NCBI RefSeq assembly: GCF_000955805.1
Contig: NZ_JYOA01000001.1
Span: forward strand, 596,691-660,690
DNA: 64,000 nt
Origin: Pseudomonas sp. 21
GTDB taxonomy: Bacteria; Pseudomonadota; Gammaproteobacteria; Pseudomonadales; Pseudomonadaceae
Direction: 5' to 3'
Position numbers and translations under genes: made by a program. Positions 55,184 to 64,000 of the stretch are shown here, piece after piece. The notes below the pieces were generated by a model, which worked only from the letters and a program-made list of their open reading frames with translations, had not been told where the DNA came from and searched no databases. Positions within the stretch are counted from its first letter, which is position 1; each line of letters starts with the position of its first letter.

Positions 55184-57081
55184 CAACCCACCTTGAGTTG
55201 CTTGAGCTTGCGGTACAGCGTAGCGCGACTGATGCCCAGCGCATCGGCGGCGGCGGAGACGTTGCCCTGGTGGCGCTCCAGCGCCTGGCGGATCAGCTCC
55301 AGTTCGTTCTCGCGGATGCTGCCGCTCTGCGGGCGTTCGCCGGCGGCGAGCTCGTCGAGGGTACTGTCGGGCAGGTGATCGAGGCTCAGTTCCTCCTCGC
55401 CCTCCTCGCGCATGGCCAGCGCGGTGCGCAGGACCATCTCCAGCTGGCGGATGTTGCCCGGCCAGTGATACTCGCGCAGCAGGCCGAGCAGTTCGGCGGA
55501 GAGTTTCACCTTCGGCGCACCGAGACGAGCCAGCACGCCGGTTGCCAGTTCGGCGAGGTCGTCGCGCTCGCGCAGCGCCGGCAGCTTCACGCTGATGCCG
55601 TTGACGCGGTAGTAGAGGTCCTCGCGGAAGTGCTTTTCTTCCACCAGGCGCTTGAGGTCACGGTGGGTGGCGCAGATCAGCGCGACATCGATGTCCTGCT
55701 CTTCACCGGCGCCCAGCGGCGCTACCTTGCGCTCCTGCAGCACGCGCAGCAGGCGCGCCTGCAGCGCCAGCGGCATATCGCCGATTTCGTCGAGGAACAG
55801 CGTGCCGCCGTGGGCCTGTTGCAGCCGGCCGACCATGCCGCCACGTCGCGATCCGGTGAAGGCGCCTTCGCGGTAGCCAAAGAGTTCGGACTCGATCAGA
55901 CCTTCGGGAATCGCCGCGCAGTTCACCGCGACGAAGGGCTTGTCGCTGCGCGCACTGGCCTGGTGCAGGGCACGGGCAACCACTTCCTTGCCGCTGCCGG
56001 TTTCGCCCAGCAGCAGTACCGGCAATTCGTTCACCAGCCCCTGGCGCGCCATGCGCAGGGCGCGGGCGTAACGCGGGTGACTGCCGGCGAGTGCCTCGAG
56101 TTCGGGGCCGGCGGCCGGGCGTGGCGCGCGGGCGCTGACCGGCACCGCGTGGCTGCGCAGCGGCGCCTGCAGGGTCTTGTAGAACAGCTCGCCCTTGGGC
56201 GTCTGCAGGCTGCCGACGCCGCCCTGGTAGAGGCGGCCGAGCAACTGGTCGCCGCGCAGGCCGAGGAAATCTTCGCTGCGCCGGCCCACCAGGCTTTCGC
56301 GGTGGGCACCGAGCAGTTGGCAAGCCTGGCCGCTGACGGCCAGCACCTTGCCGTCCAGCCCCAGCGCGAGCAGGCCCTGCCAGGCGGAATCCAGGTACTG
56401 GCGACGGTAATGGAAGGCGATCACCACCTGCCCCGGATGGCTGACGGCGAACAGCCGCGCCTCGATCTGGAACACCGCGAGGCTGAGCAGCGAGAGACTT
56501 TCACGCGGGCCGGAGAGCGGCCCTTCGCGGGTCATGTCGAGCACGCCGAGCAACGTGCCCTGCGGCCCTTCGATGGGCACCGAGGTGCAGGAGAAGCGGC
56601 TCAGGCGGTCGAGGAAGTGTTCGCCGCAGTCGATCTGCGTGGCGCGCTTTTCCACCAGCGCGGTGCCCAGGGCGTTGGTGCCGCGGGAGGCCTCGCTCCA
56701 GCAGGCGCCCTGGACGATGTCGGCCAGGCCCTTGCTCTGCATGCGCTCGCGGGCGCCTTCGACGGAGAGGATGGTGGCGTCGGCGTTGGCCAGGATGATC
56801 ACGCCGTCATGGCCCTGGCGCTGTTGCAGGTAGTCGAGTTCAGGGATGGCGGCGTCGAGCAGCAGGCGGTTGCCGGCCAGCAGCACGTCGGGTTTGACCC
56901 GCGTGTCGAGGCCGTGCTCGGTGCCGCTGGCACAGTCCAGGCCATGGCCGACGCTGCGCCGCCAGGAGGCGTCGATTTCCTCGCGGAGCACGCCACTGGG
57001 GACTTCGCCTTCCTGTTGCAGGCGTTCACGGGCCAGGTGGGCTTCGCGCAGCAGGTCGCTGCTTATTGTTCTTGTCGTCAT
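55183..57081 (-). CDS. AcoR/NtrC-type sigma-54-dependent activator
   Basis: 632 residues. A GAF-like sensor (about 80-220) and a PAS-like segment precede the AAA+ domain (Walker A GETGSGKE; EGAFTGS, the sigma-54 contact loop; LFLDEIGDM Walker B) and a C-terminal Fis helix-turn-helix (NVSAAADALGISRATLYRKL). It activates sigma-54 promoters. It heads the qhpFEG operon and has a CGGAG ribosome site. Consensus -24/-12 promoters occur before qhpA and the aldehyde dehydrogenase, so these are its likely targets, with GCTGT-N11-ACA sites as UAS. In Paracoccus the qhp regulator is an AraC-type protein (QhpR), so this is a replacement. No obvious ligand. Confidence 0.93.
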   Translation of the reverse strand: MTTRTISSDLLREAHLARERLQQEGEVPSGVLREEIDASWRRSVGHGLDCASGTEHGLDTRVKPDVLLAGNRLLLDAAIPELDYLQQRQGHDGVIILANADATILSVEGARERMQSKGLADIVQGACWSEASRGTNALGTALVEKRATQIDCGEHFLDRLSRFSCTSVPIEGPQGTLLGVLDMTREGPLSGPRESLSLLSLAVFQIEARLFAVSHPGQVVIAFHYRRQYLDSAWQGLLALGLDGKVLAVSGQACQLLGAHRESLVGRRSEDFLGLRGDQLLGRLYQGGVGSLQTPKGELFYKTLQAPLRSHAVPVSARAPRPAAGPELEALAGSHPRYARALRMARQGLVNELPVLLLGETGSGKEVVARALHQASARSDKPFVAVNCAAIPEGLIESELFGYREGAFTGSRRGGMVGRLQQAHGGTLFLDEIGDMPLALQARLLRVLQERKVAPLGAGEEQDIDVALICATHRDLKRLVEEKHFREDLYYRVNGISVKLPALRERDDLAELATGVLARLGAPKVKLSAELLGLLREYHWPGNIRQLEMVLRTALAMREEGEEELSLDHLPDSTLDELAAGERPQSGSIRENELELIRQALERHQGNVSAAADALGISRATLYRKLKQLKVG

Positions 57082-57278
57082 GCATCGCTCCGGTAGGTTC
57101 CGCGCTCTCTTTGAGGGCAGGGAACTCGCAGGCTGGTCAGGGCTGTGTACACCCGCAGGCGGCGTCCGTAAAGGGGAAGTCCCCAGTAGGAAGGTTCATA
57201 TCGATGGCCAGGCAATTCCCGCGCCAGTGAACCTTGCAGGACCTTTCCACAACCTTCCCGGGCCGCCTTCGAGCTGTA
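57082..57278. other. divergent region between activator and liuR
   Basis: About 200 bp with no gene. I see no UAS-like GCTGT-N11-ACA copy or -24/-12 box here; a TGTGTACA patch (57144-57151) is the only other short palindrome. Confidence 0.5.
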
Positions 57279-57307
57279 TTGACAGTGACCCAAGGCAGGT
57301 TTACGTT
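57279..57307 (+). promoter_or_regulatory. sigma-70 promoter of liu operon
   Basis: TTGACA at 57279-57284, 17 bp, then TACGTT at 57302-57307. The LiuR-like box covers the -10. Confidence 0.7.
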
Positions 57308-57323
57308 AACGTAAAGGTAAACG
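57299..57323. promoter_or_regulatory. LiuR operator of liu operon
   Basis: GTTTACGTTAACG ... GTAAAGGTAAACG, 25 bp, identical to 10416-10440. It sits over the -10 of the liu promoter, 20 bp before the liuR start, as usual for autoregulated MerR-family proteins. Confidence 0.9.
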
Positions 57324-57342
57324 ACCGAGCAAGAAGATTCCC

Positions 57343-57747
57343 ATGCCCACGACCTACACCATCTCCGAGCTGGCCCGCGAACTGGACGTCACCACCCGCG
57401 CCATCCGCTTCTACGAGGAGCAGGAAATGCTCAGCCCCGAGCGCCGTGGGCAAGAGCGCGTCTACAGCGCGAAGGACCTGGTGGCGCTGAAACTGATCCT
57501 GCGCGGCAAGCGCATCGGCTTCTCGCTGGCCGAGTGCAAGGAGCTGATCGACCTCTACGATCCCAGCAGCGGCAACACCAGGCAGTTGCAGACCTTCCTC
57601 GACAAGATCACCGCGCGCCGCGCACAGCTGGAACAGCAGCTGCTCGACATCGAGCAGATGAAACTGGAACTGGACACGGCCGAGGAACGCTGCCTGGCGG
57701 CCATGGCCGAGACCGACAAACCCCGCAAGCAGCGCGCGACCAGCTGA
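57343..57747 (+). CDS. liuR: LiuR, MerR-family regulator
   Basis: 134 residues. A MerR helix-turn-helix ([20 protein letters not shown]) and [10 protein letters not shown] are followed by a coiled dimerisation helix. It lacks the metal-binding cysteines of MerR proper. LiuR represses the leucine/isovalerate operon until a branched acyl-CoA is present. The upstream 25-bp palindrome is its expected operator. The next gene follows after 56 bp. No oddities. Confidence 0.93.
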   Translation: MPTTYTISELARELDVTTRAIRFYEEQEMLSPERRGQERVYSAKDLVALKLILRGKRIGFSLAECKELIDLYDPSSGNTRQLQTFLDKITARRAQLEQQLLDIEQMKLELDTAEERCLAAMAETDKPRKQRATS

Positions 57748-57803
57748 TCTCGCTGCCCTGCCCGCTCTCTCATCCGATTACAAATACAAGTACAGGTGAT
57801 TCC

Positions 57804-58967
57804 ATGAGCTACCCCTCCCTCAACTTCGGCCTCGGCGAAACCATCGACATGCTGCGCGAGCAGGTGCAGGGCTTCGTCGCTAGCGAACTCGCCCCGCGCG
57901 CCGCGCAGATCGATTCCGACAACCTGTTCCCCATGGACATGTGGAAGAAGTTCGGCGACATGGGCCTGCTCGGCATCACCGTGGCGGAGGAATACGGCGG
58001 CGCCAACATGGGTTACCTGGCCCACGTCATCGCCATCGAGGAAATCAGCCGTGGCTCGGCGTCGGTCGGCCTGTCCTACGGCGCGCACTCCAACCTGTGC
58101 GTCAACCAGATCAAGCGCAACGGCAATGCCGAGCAGAAGGCCAAGTACCTGCCCAAGCTGATCAGCGGCGAGCACATCGGCGCCCTGGCCATGAGCGAGC
58201 CCAACGCCGGCTCCGACGTGGTGTCGATGAAGCTGCGCGCCGAAAAGCGCGGCGACCGCTTCGTCCTCAACGGCAGCAAGACCTGGATCACCAACGGCCC
58301 GGACGCCAACACCTATGTGATCTACGCCAAGACCGAGCCGGAGAAAGGCGCCCACGGCATCACCGCGTTCATCGTCGAGCGCGACTGGAAAGGCTTCAGC
58401 CGTGGCAGCAAGTTCGACAAGCTGGGCATGCGCGGCTCGAACACCTGCGAGCTGTTCTTCGATGACGTGGAAGTGCCGGAAGAGAATGTGCTGGGCGCGG
58501 TCAACGGCGGCGTGAAGGTGCTGATGAGCGGCCTGGACTACGAGCGCGTGGTCCTCGCCGGCGGCCCGATCGGCATCATGCAGGCCTGCATGGACGTCAT
58601 CGTCCCCTACATCCACGACCGCAAGCAGTTCGGCCAGAGCATCGGCGAGTTCCAGCTGATCCAGGGCAAGGTCGCCGACATGTACACCCAGCTCAACGCC
58701 AGCCGCGCCTACCTCTATGCCGTGGCCCAGGCCTGCGACCGTGGCGAGACCACCCGCAAGGACGCCGCCGGGGTGATCCTCTACACCGCCGAGCGCGCCA
58801 CCCAGATGGCCCTGGACGCCATCCAGATCCTCGGTGGCAACGGCTACATCAACGAGTTCCCCACCGGCCGCCTGCTGCGCGACGCCAAGCTCTACGAGAT
58901 CGGCGCCGGCACCAGCGAAATCCGCCGCATGCTGATCGGCCGCGAGCTGTTCAACGAGACCCGCTGA
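57804..58967 (+). CDS. liuA: LiuA, isovaleryl-CoA dehydrogenase
   Basis: 387 residues, acyl-CoA dehydrogenase family. Key motifs: [16 protein letters not shown] and, near the C-terminus, [17 protein letters not shown]. The catalytic glutamate in isovaleryl-CoA dehydrogenases lies in the middle of the protein (here in the [12 protein letters not shown] loop), and the C-terminal position is Gly in YEIGAGTSE, as expected for this family. It makes 3-methylcrotonyl-CoA. It follows liuR and is separated from liuB by a REP pair. Confidence 0.95.
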   Translation: MSYPSLNFGLGETIDMLREQVQGFVASELAPRAAQIDSDNLFPMDMWKKFGDMGLLGITVAEEYGGANMGYLAHVIAIEEISRGSASVGLSYGAHSNLCVNQIKRNGNAEQKAKYLPKLISGEHIGALAMSEPNAGSDVVSMKLRAEKRGDRFVLNGSKTWITNGPDANTYVIYAKTEPEKGAHGITAFIVERDWKGFSRGSKFDKLGMRGSNTCELFFDDVEVPEENVLGAVNGGVKVLMSGLDYERVVLAGGPIGIMQACMDVIVPYIHDRKQFGQSIGEFQLIQGKVADMYTQLNASRAYLYAVAQACDRGETTRKDAAGVILYTAERATQMALDAIQILGGNGYINEFPTGRLLRDAKLYEIGAGTSEIRRMLIGRELFNETR

Positions 58968-58985
58968 ACGCCAACGCCTTCGCCC

Positions 58986-59050
58986 TTGTAGGAGCGAGCT
59001 TGCTCGCGAACCGCCTCACGCAGAGCTTCGCGAGCAAGCTCGCTCCTACA
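58986..59050. repeat. inverted REP pair between liuA and liuB
   Basis: TTGTAGGAGCGAGCTTGCTC and its reverse complement lie inside the operon, 13 bp after liuA. It may attenuate or stabilise the message. Confidence 0.85.
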
Positions 59051-59077
59051 AAAAGAATCCCAGCTCGTGGAGACGCC

Positions 59078-60685
59078 ATGACCATCCTCGGCACCCAACT
59101 CAACACCCGTTCCCCGGAATACGCCGCCAACGCCGCGACCATGCTGGAAAGCGTCCAGGACCTGCGCGCCGTCCTCGGCCGCGTCCACGAAGGCGGCGGC
59201 GCTGCCGCCCAGGCCAAGCACACCGCGCGCGGCAAGCTGCTGGTGCGCGAGCGCATCAACCGCCTGCTCGACGCAGGCTCGCCTTTCCTCGAAGTCTCCG
59301 CCCTCGCCGCCCATGAGGTGTACGGCGAAGACGTCGCCGCCGCCGGCGTGGTCGCCGGCATCGGCCGCGTGGAAGGCGTGGAATGCATGATCGTCGGCAA
59401 CGACGCCACGGTGAAAGGCGGCAGCTACTACCCGCTGACCGTGAAGAAACACCTGCGCGCCCAGACCATCGCCCAGCAGAACCGCCTGCCGTGCATCTAC
59501 CTGGTGGATTCGGGCGGCGCCAACCTGCCGCGCCAGGACGAAGTCTTCCCCGACCGCGAACACTTCGGCCGGATTTTCTTCAACCAGGCCAACATGAGCG
59601 CCCAGGGCATCCCACAGATCGCCGTGGTGATGGGCTCCTGCACCGCCGGTGGCGCCTACGTGCCGGCGATGAGCGACGAGACCATCATGGTGCGCAACCA
59701 GGCCACCATCTTCCTCGCCGGCCCGCCGCTGGTGAAGGCCGCCACCGGTGAAGTGGTGAGCGCCGAGGACCTGGGCGGCGCCGATGTGCACTGCAAGACC
59801 TCCGGCGTCGCCGACCACTACGCCGAGGACGACGAGCATGCGCTGGCCATCGCCCGCCGCTGCATCGCCAACCTCAACTGGAGCAAGCAGGGCAAGCTCA
59901 ACACCCGCGCCCCGCGCGCCCCGCTGTACGCCGCCGACGAGCTTTATGGCGTGATCCCGGTGGACAGCAAGCAGCCCTTCGACGTGCGCGAGATCATCGC
60001 CCGCCTGGTCGACGGCAGCGAATTCGACGAGTTCAAGGCGCTGTTCGGCACCACCCTGGTGTGCGGCTTCGCCCACCTGCACGGCTACCCGGTGGCGATC
60101 CTCGCCAACAACGGCATCCTCTTCGCCGAGGCCGCGCAGAAAGGCGCGCACTTCATCGAGCTGGCCTGCCAGCGCGGCATCCCGCTGGTGTTCCTGCAGA
60201 ACATCACCGGCTTCATGGTCGGCCAGAAGTACGAGGCCGGCGGCATCGCCAAGCACGGTGCCAAGCTGGTCACCGCGGTGGCCTGCGCCCAGGTGCCGAA
60301 GTTCACCGTGATCATCGGCGGCAGCTTCGGCGCCGGTAACTACGGCATGTGCGGCCGCGCCTACGACCCGCGCTTCCTGTGGATGTGGCCCAACGCGCGG
60401 ATCGGCGTGATGGGCGGCGAACAGGCTGCCGGCGTGCTGGCCCAGGTCAAGCGCGAGCAGGCCGAACGCGCCGGCAACGCGCTGTCCGCCGAGGACGAGG
60501 CAAAGATCAAGGCACCGATCCTCGAACAGTATGAGCGCCAGGGTCACCCCTACTACTCCAGCGCCCGCCTGTGGGACGACGGCGTCATCGACCCGGCGCA
60601 GACCCGCGACGTGCTCGGCCTGGCCCTCTCCGCCTCGCTCAACGCGCCTGTCGAAGCGACCCGCTTCGGCGTCTTCCGCATGTAA
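59078..60685 (+). CDS. liuB: LiuB, methylcrotonyl-CoA carboxylase beta subunit
   Basis: 535-residue carboxyltransferase (crotonase-fold carboxyltransferase N and C halves). [20 protein letters not shown] is the N-terminal acyl-CoA carboxylase motif; [20 protein letters not shown] and [12 protein letters not shown] are in the C half. Together with LiuD it carboxylates 3-methylcrotonyl-CoA to 3-methylglutaconyl-CoA. The ATG at MTILGTQL has GTGGAGA upstream; earlier frame extensions lie in REP sequence. Confidence 0.95.
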   Translation: MTILGTQLNTRSPEYAANAATMLESVQDLRAVLGRVHEGGGAAAQAKHTARGKLLVRERINRLLDAGSPFLEVSALAAHEVYGEDVAAAGVVAGIGRVEGVECMIVGNDATVKGGSYYPLTVKKHLRAQTIAQQNRLPCIYLVDSGGANLPRQDEVFPDREHFGRIFFNQANMSAQGIPQIAVVMGSCTAGGAYVPAMSDETIMVRNQATIFLAGPPLVKAATGEVVSAEDLGGADVHCKTSGVADHYAEDDEHALAIARRCIANLNWSKQGKLNTRAPRAPLYAADELYGVIPVDSKQPFDVREIIARLVDGSEFDEFKALFGTTLVCGFAHLHGYPVAILANNGILFAEAAQKGAHFIELACQRGIPLVFLQNITGFMVGQKYEAGGIAKHGAKLVTAVACAQVPKFTVIIGGSFGAGNYGMCGRAYDPRFLWMWPNARIGVMGGEQAAGVLAQVKREQAERAGNALSAEDEAKIKAPILEQYERQGHPYYSSARLWDDGVIDPAQTRDVLGLALSASLNAPVEATRFGVFRM

Positions 60686-60694
60686 TGCTCTTCT

Positions 60695-60717
60695 CCCCTC
60701 TCCCGCTGGGAGAGGGG
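60695..60717. repeat. hairpin between liuB and liuC
   Basis: CCCCTCTCCC/GGGAGAGGGG with loop GCT, the same stem as 25080-25103. No T-run, so readthrough into liuC is expected. Confidence 0.7.
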
Positions 60718-60762
60718 CCGGGGGTGAGGGACGACCCACCTGCCCAACTTGAGAATGGTCAC

Positions 60763-61559
60763 ATGACAGAATTCCAGAACATTGAGCTCGATATCGACCC
60801 GCGCGGCGTCGCCAGCCTGTGGCTGAACCGCCCGGAGAAGAACAACGCCTTCAATGCCCAGACCATCGCCGAGCTGATCCAGGCGCTGGGCGCCGTGGCC
60901 AACGACGAGCGCGTGCGCCTCGTCGTGCTGCGCGGCCGTGGCCGCCACTTCTGCGGCGGCGCGGACCTGGCGTGGATGCAGGAATCCGTGAAACTGGACT
61001 ACCAGGGCAACCTGAACGACGCCCAGCAGCTCGCCGAGTTGCTCTACAACCTGCACCAGCTGAAGAAGCCGACGCTTGCCATCGTGCAGGGCGCGGCCTT
61101 TGGCGGCGGCGTGGGACTGGCCGCCTGCTGCGACATGGTGCTGGCCGCCGAGGATGCGCAGTTCTGCCTGTCCGAAGTGCGCATCGGCCTGATCCCGGCC
61201 ACCATCGGCCCCTTCGTCACCAAGGCCATCGGCCAGCGCGCCGCCACCCGCTACGCCATGACCGCCGAGCGTTTCAGCGGCATCCGTGCCCGCGAGCTGG
61301 GCCTGGTCGACGAGCACTATCCGGCCGCCGAACTGGACGATGAAGCCGAGGCCTGGATCGCCAACCTGATGAACAACAGCCCGGCGGCGCTGGTCGCCTG
61401 CAAGGCGCTGTTCCAGGAAATCGGCGCCGGCGAACTCACCCCCGAACGCCGCCGCTACACCGAAGCCGCCATCGCCCGCATCCGCATCAGCCCGGAGGGG
61501 CAGGAAGGCCTGCACGCCTTCCTGGAAAAACGCAAACCGTCCTGGCAGGAGCAAGTCTG

Positions 61560-61560
<1 letters not shown>
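60763..61560 (+). CDS. liuC: LiuC, methylglutaconyl-CoA hydratase
   Basis: 265-residue enoyl-CoA hydratase/isomerase-fold protein (crotonase family). The oxyanion-hole motif GRHFCGGADLAWM and AFGGGVGLAACCDM are present. It hydrates 3-methylglutaconyl-CoA to HMG-CoA. Its stop overlaps the liuD start (TGATG), giving translational coupling. The upstream hairpin at 60695-60717 lies 46 bp before the ATG. Confidence 0.95.
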
Positions 61561-63521
<1,961 letters not shown>

Positions 63522-63536
63522 CGCCGATGCCTTCCT

Positions 63537-63618
63537 TGTAGGAGCGAGCTTGCTCGCGAACGCATTGCACCCTGATATCCCGGTGTGAAGCAGGTTCGCG
63601 AGCAAGCTCGCTCCTACA
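63537..63618. repeat. inverted REP pair between liuD and liuE
   Basis: TGTAGGAGCGAGCTTGCTCG and its reverse complement. It is the second such pair inside the liu operon. Confidence 0.85.
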
Positions 63619-63658
63619 GGAAGAGCCGCCATTCGCACGAATCCAACGAGGACAATCC

Positions 63659-64000
63659 ATGACCCTGCCCCAATCCGTCCGCCTCGTCGAAGTCGGCCCG
63701 CGCGACGGCCTGCAGAACGAGAAGCAACCCATCGCCGTCGCCGACAAGGTGCGCCTGGTGGACGACCTCACCGCCGCCGGCCTGGGCTACATCGAGGTCG
63801 GCAGCTTCGTCTCGCCCAAGTGGGTGCCGCAGATGGCCGGCTCGGCGGAAGTCTTCGCCGGCATCCGGCAGAAGGCCGGCGTCACCTACGCCGCGCTCGC
63901 GCCGAACCTGAAGGGCTTCGAGGCCGCGCTGGAATCGCAGGTCAAGGAAGTCGCGGTATTCGCCGCCGCCTCCGAAGCCTTCTCGCAGAAGAACATCAAC
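63659..64000 (+). CDS. liuE: LiuE, hydroxymethylglutaryl-CoA lyase (partial)
   Basis: The first 114 residues are in the window; the gene runs off the right edge. It starts MTLPQSVRLVEVGPRDGLQN with ACGAGG upstream. VEVGPRDGLQNE is the metal-binding HMG-CoA lyase signature, and YIEVGSFVSPKWVPQM follows. It cleaves HMG-CoA to acetoacetate and acetyl-CoA, the final step of the pathway. The rest cannot be checked. Confidence 0.93.
   Translation, partial: MTLPQSVRLVEVGPRDGLQNEKQPIAVADKVRLVDDLTAAGLGYIEVGSFVSPKWVPQMAGSAEVFAGIRQKAGVTYAALAPNLKGFEAALESQVKEVAVFAAASEAFSQKNIN

Noticed and set aside
55198-57096. 632-codon plus frame opposite the sigma-54 activator
   Set aside because: Antisense to a protein with intact Walker A, GAFTGS and Fis motifs.

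Overview
The window looks like chromosome of a high-GC Pseudomonas, probably in or near the aeruginosa/nitroreducens/citronellolis group. The evidence is the very high GC, paired REP palindromes of the type 'GCGAGCTTGCTCGCGAAC' between genes, a complete liuRABCDE leucine/isovalerate operon, and an acyl-CoA block whose gene order resembles PA2552-PA2557 of P. aeruginosa (from memory). I see no tRNA, rRNA, CRISPR array, insertion sequence or prophage. Nearly every stretch is ordinary dense coding sequence with long antisense open frames typical of high GC.

Layout. 0-10.3 kb: a minus-strand fatty/branched acyl-CoA block (acyl-CoA synthetase, 3-hydroxyacyl-CoA dehydrogenase-type SDR, thiolase, acyl-CoA dehydrogenase), a chemoreceptor, an AraC-type regulator and a second acyl-CoA synthetase. 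10.8-15.7 kb: PBP7-type endopeptidase, a thioesterase-thiolase pair, a TetR regulator, an SDR with a perfect 36-bp palindrome over its promoter, and a 45-residue Cys-rich protein. 15.9-20.5 kb: the structural operon of quinohemoprotein amine dehydrogenase, qhpA-D-C-B. 20.7-27 kb: a CcmF-like haem-lyase-family protein, an MHS-type transporter and an aldehyde dehydrogenase. 27-50.8 kb: accessory metabolism and regulators (GST, MFS/MarR pair, GabP-like permease with AraC/GlxA regulator, amidase, small hypotheticals, GNAT, RidA/LysR, methyltransferase/TetR, B3/B4 protein, autotransporter, metallo-beta-lactamase-fold protein, LysR/xanthine-uracil-type permease, IPT-like membrane protein, LysR/sad). 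50.9-57.1 kb: a minus-strand operon with an AcoR-type sigma-54 activator followed by qhpF, qhpE and qhpG, the maturation genes of the amine dehydrogenase. 57.3-64 kb: liuRABCD and the 5' part of liuE.

How the parts may work together. The qhp structural and maturation genes lie 31 kb apart. The maturation operon is headed by an AcoR/NtrC-type activator. I find four 20-bp sites of the form GCTGT-N11-AC(A/G) upstream of qhpA, upstream of (or between) the CcmF-like gene and the MHS transporter, upstream of the aldehyde dehydrogenase, and upstream of the second acyl-CoA synthetase. The qhpA and aldehyde dehydrogenase sites are each followed by a good -24/-12 promoter. The acyl-CoA synthetase also carries a 25-bp sequence identical, base for base, to the operator-like sequence in front of liuR. 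My inference is a regulon that oxidises a primary amine to an aldehyde (Qhp), then an acid (aldehyde dehydrogenase), then an acyl-CoA (synthetase), which enters the adjacent Liu pathway. Isoamylamine is the simplest candidate substrate. This is a hypothesis from sequence only.
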